From Priapulus caudatus (lineage: Eukaryota > Priapulida > Priapulimorpha > Priapulimorphida > Priapulidae), in the NCBI RefSeq assembly GCF_000485595.1, contig NW_014577413.1:103347-167346 (forward strand): DNA of 64,000 nt, in the 5' to 3' direction. The translations under genes were made by a program, and so were the position numbers. Positions within the stretch are counted from its first letter, which is position 1. Every line of letters begins with the position of its first letter. Shown here piece by piece: positions 49,801-58,800 of this stretch. The notes under the pieces are model-generated. The model did no database searches, was not told the DNA's origin, and saw nothing but the letters and a program-made list of their open reading frames with translations.

Positions 49801-52800
49801 CAATTGGATTAAGAATGCAGTAATAATGATAAAATGTTGCACAATTTACTAGATACAAAACTTTAAATTTCCTACTCTTCCTTTGCAAGAGCATATAAAA
49901 GAAGAAAAACATACTTGCTATTGAACCATAAGAAATACCTAGATAAATGACTAGATGATACTGCACTTTCACTGTCATCTCCATGCTCAGTAGAGTTTCC
50001 CGCCTCTTGCATAGTTTTACTTTTGGCTGCTTGTTCACTCTGCCTACACTGCTGTTGTTGAAAACACATAAGCTCTTCAACAAAAACAAGAAGTTGCAAA
50101 CAATACTCAGATGACAGATATATCCAAGGGGATGGTGGTGAGCCAAGGAATAATAAACTGTTAAGTATTATTTTTGTCTTTGTCTTTATCGCATTTCTTA
50201 AATAAATATTTAATGAGTTGCACTTAAGAAAACAAAGTAAATGCAAAATCGGCATTGCTATGAACTACTAGTACTGATACTAGATTGCACTAAAAGACTT
50301 CACTGTATAACTTTGTGCCCTTAATTCACATCCAGCAAAAGTATAGCCATATAATAGCCCCATATAGTCAGTGCTCAATGCCTTGAAAAATAACAAATCG
50401 TGGTTTAAATATGCTGTGAGAAGGGTGACTGAAAACCCTTAATCTTCAGATAAATAAAAAAAAGTGTGTGTTATGCTGTTTAGAATTAGGTTACAAAATA
50501 AAGGTAATAAAAATATTTACCTTCTCCTTAGCTGCCAAATCCAAGTTATGGATACCAACCAGAAGACTGTAGTCCATTATCTTGAAGCTTTCTAAAACCT
50601 GTATTAAACAAATATTTTTTTAATATACCAGGCAAGATACAAGTTCTAGACAATGACGGTGGCCCTTTTATATAATGGTGGTCAGAAATTTAATCAAAAC
50701 TAATTGGTGTACAAACTGCCAAATTCAGAAGTGATTACAGGGAACTGCATGACATCTTAAGCGGGTACATGCATATTGTTGCTGGTACTGAGCTAACAGC
50801 CGCTCATAGGGTCTATGTCCCCCAGGGTACTGCCGGAACGTACCCTGGGTACGGTCCGGTATACCGGAACGTACCCTGGTAACTATCTGATATGGTTAAG
50901 GTTAGGGTAAGGGTTAGGGTTAGGGTTAGGGTTAGGGTTAGGGTTAGGGTTAGGGTTAGGGTTAGGGTTAGGGTTAGGATTAGTGTTAGGGTTAGGGAGT
51001 AGGCGTAGGCGACTCCCTATACTCGTTAGTGGAGTAGGCGAGGTACGGTCCGGCATATTAGATAGTACCAGCAGAGCATATAAATCACGTTGATTTATAT
51101 GCTCTGGTACCAGGGTACGTTCCGGTATACCGGACCGTACCCAGGGTACGTCCTGGCAGTACCCTGGGGGACAGAGACCCTCTCAGCCTAACAGCCTGCC
51201 ACCCACTGGCACATTCAGGAGAGTTCACCACCACTTTGTTGATGAGTCAGCCACTATAAAATGCTGTGCCCAACTCTCCTTCAATCTGGCTGTGCTCAGG
51301 AAATTTCCCCCATGTATTCGTTTTGCAAACACGTTGAAAATGCTATGTCCAAAATGTCCGTAGTCGACTGTATTAGTCACGATTAAGCGTATGAGTACCC
51401 AAGTTTTGTCCAAAGTTCGTAAATACTCTGCAAGTTTAACTTTATGTGAGGTCTGCCTCTCTATTTGTGATAACAATGTGGTTGCCCTCTTGGTCAAACC
51501 CATTAAGAGCTTTTGGCAGAAACTTAAACAACACTGCCTTGTTACTGCCTTATTACTGCCTACTCTGAGGGAGATATGCCAGGGCTCCAGTATGGTTGCT
51601 GCACTCACCACAAGCCTGAAATTTGGAACTTATCACAAAATGAAATGTGGTAAAGGGAAAGGCCATATATATATATAGGCTATATATATAATAGGTTCAA
51701 ATCCCATACCTACCCTACAATCCCTCTGTAGTGTTTTGATGAGTGCATCGCACGTGTCCTTCTCGAGAAATAAGCCTTCAGGATGCTCATCCATAAAATC
51801 CAAGTCTTTTAACGCCGGACCACGTTTTAGGCGCTCCTGTTTTGATGCCTAAACAGCCATATATACATACAGGTTTTCGCTGTTCTATCAGAATAGAGGA
51901 AATAAATGGAATCCATTCTTCTTTCCTTTTTTGACCAAAAATACCAAAGCCAGTAACATTATTTTATCAATTCCATGTGCATTAATCTATGTATACAATT
52001 TGTGATAACACTGACAAGTCTTTTTAGACAAAGGGTATCAGTGATTATTACAGATCAAACCACTCAAAATGTCTGCAGAAACTCAATACCACGAGCTTCA
52101 TAGTGCACATGCATTAGCAGGGATGGAATTTTCGAGCAACGTCAATGCTGTTTTGGGATGGCTCAAGATATTTTAGGGTGACACAGCATGGCAAAGGCGC
52201 ACCAATGCAAACATTGCCTTCAACGGATGGGCACTGGCATATATTAAGCCTTGTACTACAAATTATGCTGTGGCACGTGATGATTTATATGCAACATGAA
52301 ATTTATAGAAGCAGTGCAGTGGCAAACAAGGTACGATAGCCATCGAGATCACACAACTTTCAAGCACAACTACAAGTAGGAAAAAATACAAAAGTACCTG
52401 CCCTATTTACTATGGTAACATTTGAACCCTGCACCCTTAGCACTAAAATCTCCAATGAACACACCTTTCGCTTATAAGTGCTGCCCTTAAGATCATAGCG
52501 TTCATGAATTCGGATGTAGGTTGGCAGCAAGTTATTCATGACAAGCAGCCGAATGTTTTTGCCTCCACATTGATAGCAGTACAGACCGAAAGTCTTTGGT
52601 AGCAGCGTGCGTGGATTTTGGTTCAGATTCTGAAGAAATAAGATTTCATGTAATTTTTTTCACACAGTTATTATTTATATGTAATTAATTATAACAAGAG
52701 CCGCAGAGCGTCTGGGCTCATCTGAGGTCTGTTGCTACGGTTATAAACGTAACATTTAAGTCGTGCGTAGTGACACCTTTGTTAGGCTTCCTATACCTTA

Positions 52801-55800
52801 AGTTAAGGGGAAAATATTCCCCCTCCGTTTACACATCTTGACCTTTGACCCTTGACCCCCAAATTTGTCATCCCGAGTCCTTTTCATGATCTCCTTCAAC
52901 GTCCCGAATATCGTGACCGTACGTCGAGCGGTTAAGATTTGTGCCCAACTGTTGACGGACGCACGGACGACCAGATGCACGGAAAATTATGCGATTCTAT
53001 AAGCTGCACCTGACTACGTCAGATGAGCTCAAAATCGGTGTTATGAAGTTTTGCACGTTAAATGCATTCAAATTTGTACGTAGGATTGATCCTTCTCCAA
53101 TTAGTTGTCATGTGCAGTTAATTACCAAGGTCCTGTTTTTTTCATAAGTTAGCTTGCTGCTACAGTGCATTTCTGCTAAATGATGTAGTTATTCTTGCAG
53201 AATAACACTAGCACTGAGTGTTATCACAGTAGTAATTATAGTCACAACTCTACTGTTTCAGACAACGGTCCCATAATTTCCAAACGTGCCAGCACTTAAT
53301 GAACATGACGGTAAATCCTTTCTGTTCTCGCATTGATAGCGCATCAAATTCGCTTCGTAAGGAGACATGATTTCACTTTTTCATGACAAATAATTAGTGT
53401 AATATTATAGTCCAAGTTTATTCAGTCAATAAGAGGGGCAGCACAAGCAGATTACAACAGCTGTAAATTTACAAAAAACACCTCTCATTAGCTTATTTAT
53501 AATGTGTGCTAAAAAACAATTTTTTATCCATGAATAGGTGGACCTGGACAACAACAACAAATTTTAGTGTAGAAAATATTTATCTGGTGCAGTAACATTA
53601 TAAGACATGAGAGCTACTGGAAATGATAGATTTGGTCTCTGGGGCCTCTCATATGTTTTTATGTGGCCCTCAAAAATAAGCGCCACTTAACTGTGCTCAC
53701 AAACAGTAGAATTACCCTATATTTGAAAGCTCTTTGCAAACACACAGACTGGTCTTCAGTATAAAATTTTTAACTCAGATTACAGTTAATGGATTAATTT
53801 ACAAAGATTTCAACTTTGAAGAAAAAGTCCTTTTTACTTTTCTCAACACATGGTTCCAAAGATAGCTCTAGCCCACGTGTAACGTCAGTCACAAAAAACA
53901 TCAATTTATTTTGCTGCTAAGCCTTCCTTCATGGTCTAGATGTGTCTTTTACTAGACGGTATGAATAACTCATTCATAGCAAACAAAACACCAGTTCGAC
54001 TATTTGTGCTGACAGGGCAGGGGCTGAAATCTGTAACGTCAGTCACATATAACGTCAGTCACAGTTTCATCTGAAGTTAAGTGGCAGAATCAGCATTTAA
54101 ATAAAGCCATAGTAATAATCTTCTACACCAAGGACACAATTAAGAAGCGGCTGGAGGTACCAATTCCTGTAAACAGACGTGGATTATACAAATTCCCAGA
54201 TTTTCCACAGTGAGTTTCCTACTCATGATGGTAACTGCCACCTGGACTCCAACGACATCTCTGGACTTGGAGAAAGTAGAAAGTTCTGACAATGATTTCA
54301 TATTTACATAGATTAATTAGGAATTGTTTACCATTTGCGACATTCCATAATTTGGCAGTCAGCATACATGTTCATATCCTAGATTAGATGTTTCATTTTT
54401 CTATGTGTGCATCGTGATATCCGAAGGACAATTATTGGATTTATATTGCTTGTCATTCACAATTAATATTTGTTGCTCTCAAACACGCTGACATAGGTAC
54501 ATCTGTGTACAAACAAGTATGTTGTCATTTAGATTAGAATAATAGAATTGTTGACAATTCAATTAATATTTGTGGTACATGAAAACTCCATATTGTTTAG
54601 AACTCTTATCTTACCCTACTGAGCCAAGATGACAGCATAGATATATGAAAGGTGTTGGCTTGCGGACTGTTTATTGTAAGTGAACAAATCGTAACGTCAG
54701 TCACAGTAACGTCAGTCACACTATATTTATGTACATTACTGGAAAAATAAACAATATTTTTTTTGTTTTTATTCTGTGTATTTTAGTGTGATATGGTCTT
54801 GTATTTGGCATAAGCAACAATTTTTTGTACATCCAGTAGTTTGAAGACAATTTTGAATCAAAGTTGACTAATTTTTTTGCATGTCCATTTTTCGTAACGT
54901 CAGTCACGCTCCAAACTTCCACCTCAACACAAAAGAAGCACAGAGCTAATGATGAATTGACAATACTTCCATGTCTAGCAAGGGCCAAATATAGCTAGCC
55001 ACAAAACTTGCAGCTAAATAATTAATGGCATTGGCAGCTGTACAATAATTCATTTTCATATAACCTCAAATTTGTAACGTCAGTCACGATGGAATTGCCC
55101 AAAAGTTGATATACCACAATGAAAAAAAGGTAAATGAATATACCGTAAAAAGCTATTGTATGACTGCCTTAGATTAAGTTATTTAACAAATCGTTATTAA
55201 CAAGATAATGAGCAACTGCTTGCATGGTCAGGTGAGAAGGGAATAGGACCATCACCACAAACCTCAGTTCCTATCTTTCATCTGTCACAAATAACATACC
55301 ATGTAATAGCCGGGAAGTAACTCTTGAAGGAATTCAGCCTCCTTGTGTTGAACTGTCTTTACAACAAACTCATCATCATTAGTAATGTAGAAGATGCTGC
55401 CACTTGCTCCCGGGTTGGACAGCGCGCGTAACGGCTCATTACATAGCGATGACTGCACAGAAAATATGGAAAAGGATGTTATATATTATCCCTAAAAAGT
55501 ACCATTTATTGATGTATAGTCCAAATTTGTATAATCACCTATAACTATGAGAAATACAATGTAACGTGAAACTGTACCACCATTTTTGTGATCACATTGC
55601 ATAGCAATGCACCTACTATTACGATATCATATTACAATTTGACCTAAGTTGGTTTAACTCATCTAATTTGATAATTACTTCTGTAGTGTATTTTTATTCT
55701 TATCATTGTTAATTAGTTGAAACTTTAATTGTTTGCTAACTGCTTCAATGGGATAATATCGATTGTGATGTGCATTCTCATAAGGAGTAGGGCAGCTTAA

Positions 55801-58800
55801 CGAAGGATTCGGATTTAGATATGGGATTTTTTATAGTCAAATGTACTTATAATTACACGTTACACAACTAAAAAAACTCAAACTTACGGCATAGTCATCT
55901 GGTGTGATACCAAATAAAGCTCTAAAGTATCTAAATGCCATTGGTGCATATGTCTTGAAATGAAATTCGCTGCACTTGTGGGCTGGAGTACGGTTTCCAC
56001 CATCACTGTAATAAATAAATGATCAAAACTTTTTAAATGTTGTTTTGGGAAATAAATTACAAATATTCCCTTCCCCTTCACTGACCATATAACATCGAAC
56101 TCTAGTTTTGAACTAGCTCCATCTTTTAAGATTGCACCCCCACATACCAAATATAAATGTCGTAGCTAGACCTGAGTATACTGAATATGACAAAAGCATT
56201 AAAAACGAATACTGATGAAATGAATGTGGCTATTACCTGGGAAAGAAGATTGTTTCTACAACCTGAAAGTCTTGCATTAAAAGATCACGCTCGGGTTTTC
56301 GAGCTGTGCCGCTAGTAGAGTATCGAATACCCATTTCTATACTCTCTATTATCTGAGAGTTGCCCACCTAAAAGTAAATTTCACAATACAATATGGGTCC
56401 TAAAAGAATGAAACATGCTGAAAATGTTACTATATATACACTGTAGTGAATTGTCAGCCACTCAACATAGCCAGTGATCACGGATTGTGAATGCCTCAAG
56501 TGGTTTCCGCCTGACTACATTGGCCATTCTGTGAAGTACAATCTCAATTTCTGAATGATAATCAAAATGACACAATTCTCAATCAAATAACCATGGCTGC
56601 GATAAACACAACTGTGCAGGTAGATATAAAATTCAAAAATTGGAACAGTTCCCAACCTGCCATCTGAGGAACGTTGGGGTTGATCTTGGTGTCAAAGTGG
56701 GGTAATGATGATGGCTCTAGTTATCATGAACCAACATGGAAGACATGAAAACCAAAATGTTTGTAAAATTTACATTATATTAGCCTACTACAAACAAACC
56801 TTTTTGTACGACACTTGACCAGAGGAATCAACTCTTCTGTGACCAATCTTTCTCTCACGATCTCCCCGGAAGCTGGCATGACTTCTGAGAGTAGAGGATG
56901 ACTTCTGTCCTGCACCTATTAGGATGATATCAATATCATATGTAACAATGCGTGAGCCAGGATGCGATAGAGTGACATCTCATGTTCTCTTTTCAAAGTC
57001 GATAATCAAGACTGGTTAATGGCCACGCTATATCCACCAACGGTTGGTAAGAAATGACATGTCATACCAACCAACAAAATTATTACTAGAAATCTACCAA
57101 CCGGTCTACATGAAGATTTTTCTTTCTGCGCTACATGGCGAGTTTGAAGTAACCCTGTCATATCTTCATTTGATCTAACACATGATATGTGATATAGCAT
57201 GTGAAGTGCTTTACGGTGTAGGTAAGATGAGAGGCACTATGTTAGTGTCAAAATGATCAGAAACAGTCAAACAAAATTAAAGCTCAACAATTAAGTGCCA
57301 CGGAGTGACAGCGCTCATCTCACGTACTCTGTGGTGGAGCGGCGTGATTCTAGTAAACCCTGTTAGTCCCAAATGTGTTCACATACACGCCGAAACAGTG
57401 GAAGGCACAGGGATGGTATCAGGAACCTTCTCAAAGGAATGTTCGTTGGGATCGTTATGTTGGGAATGGGAAAGTTGCCACGAGATGGCGCGTACGTTTA
57501 AGTGTCTTAAGATTCAAGATGGAAGCTCCCATCGTACGTAGTAGCAACAACTATTTGCAAGACAGAAAAGGTAAGCACTCATCCATTTACCTACGCAAGC
57601 CTACAGGCTGAAATAGAGAGATGCCACCTGTAACTAATTAACGCAGTAAAAAACTACACAGTAATATCACCACCACATTGCACTGCAGCTGGCCAATGGC
57701 AGTGCGACGTTACATGTCTACACACTGCACAATACAGAATTGCGCATAAAAAGAATAAATTATAAACGACATTAAGAGCATAAAATCTAACCAAATTTAG
57801 CTTTGAAAATTTCACCATGAAATGTAGCTCATACATCCAGGCATGTATAATCTCTACTAGCAAACCCGGCAGTCAAATGTCTTTCTAACAGAACAGTAAA
57901 CAAATCCAATGTTTATACCCTCCCTATCTGAAGGGATCCAACAAGCCGTTACCCACACACACATTAACAATTCGCAAAGCTGATCAGCAGCAAAGCTACA
58001 TTATCTCTGGTCCTTTCGAATAAAGCCATAAAATGCTAGCAGTCACCGCTGAAAAATAAAAGTTTTTCAAATCGTTCAGACGACTGTTCTCAGAAATATG
58101 TATAAAATCTGCCCTGTGCCCCAATTGACCTTGACTAGTGACCTCCAATTTCGGCACAGTGATGGCTTTCTGCTACCAATGATGCTCATACAACCGACTA
58201 TCACGGAGCCTAATTGCACCGTTAAATAATTGTGGCCGCAATCGCAATTTTCCTGCCCTATACTTAAGGTAACGAGGAGCGGGAATGTTCCCACCCTATC
58301 TTACTATACACCATCTTGACCATTTGAACCTTAATGCCACCCCCAGCTTCGACATCATCCACAACGTCGTCATTCGGATTGCCCCCCCCCCCGCCCCGTC
58401 CCGAATATCGGTGAGCCGACGTCAGCGCGTTAAGATTCTGTGCCAACTGTTGACGGACGGAGGACGGACGGACGATCATGCGATTCTACAAAGCTGCATC
58501 TGACTACGTCAGATGAGCTAAAAAGTTTTTCAATCGCTCCGTCAGACCATGTCCTCAGAAAATGTCTAAAATCTGCCCTGTGCGCCCATTGACCTTTGAC
58601 CTCGTGGACCTCCAATTTCGGCCACAGTGATGGCTTTTCCTACCATGATGCTATACACACGACTATCTACGAGCCTAGGTCAAGCCGTTTAGATTTGTGC
58701 CGCAATCTTGCATTTCCTCCCTATACCTTAAGTTAAGGAGGGAATGTTCCCCCTTCTTTTACACCTGTTGACCGTTGACCTTTGACCCCCAGCTTCGACA

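Noticed and set aside
51693-51703. B-box-like GGTTCAAATCC beside kinase exon 7
   Set aside because: No A-box or acceptor stem at the right distance; it lies in intron sequence next to a TA tract.
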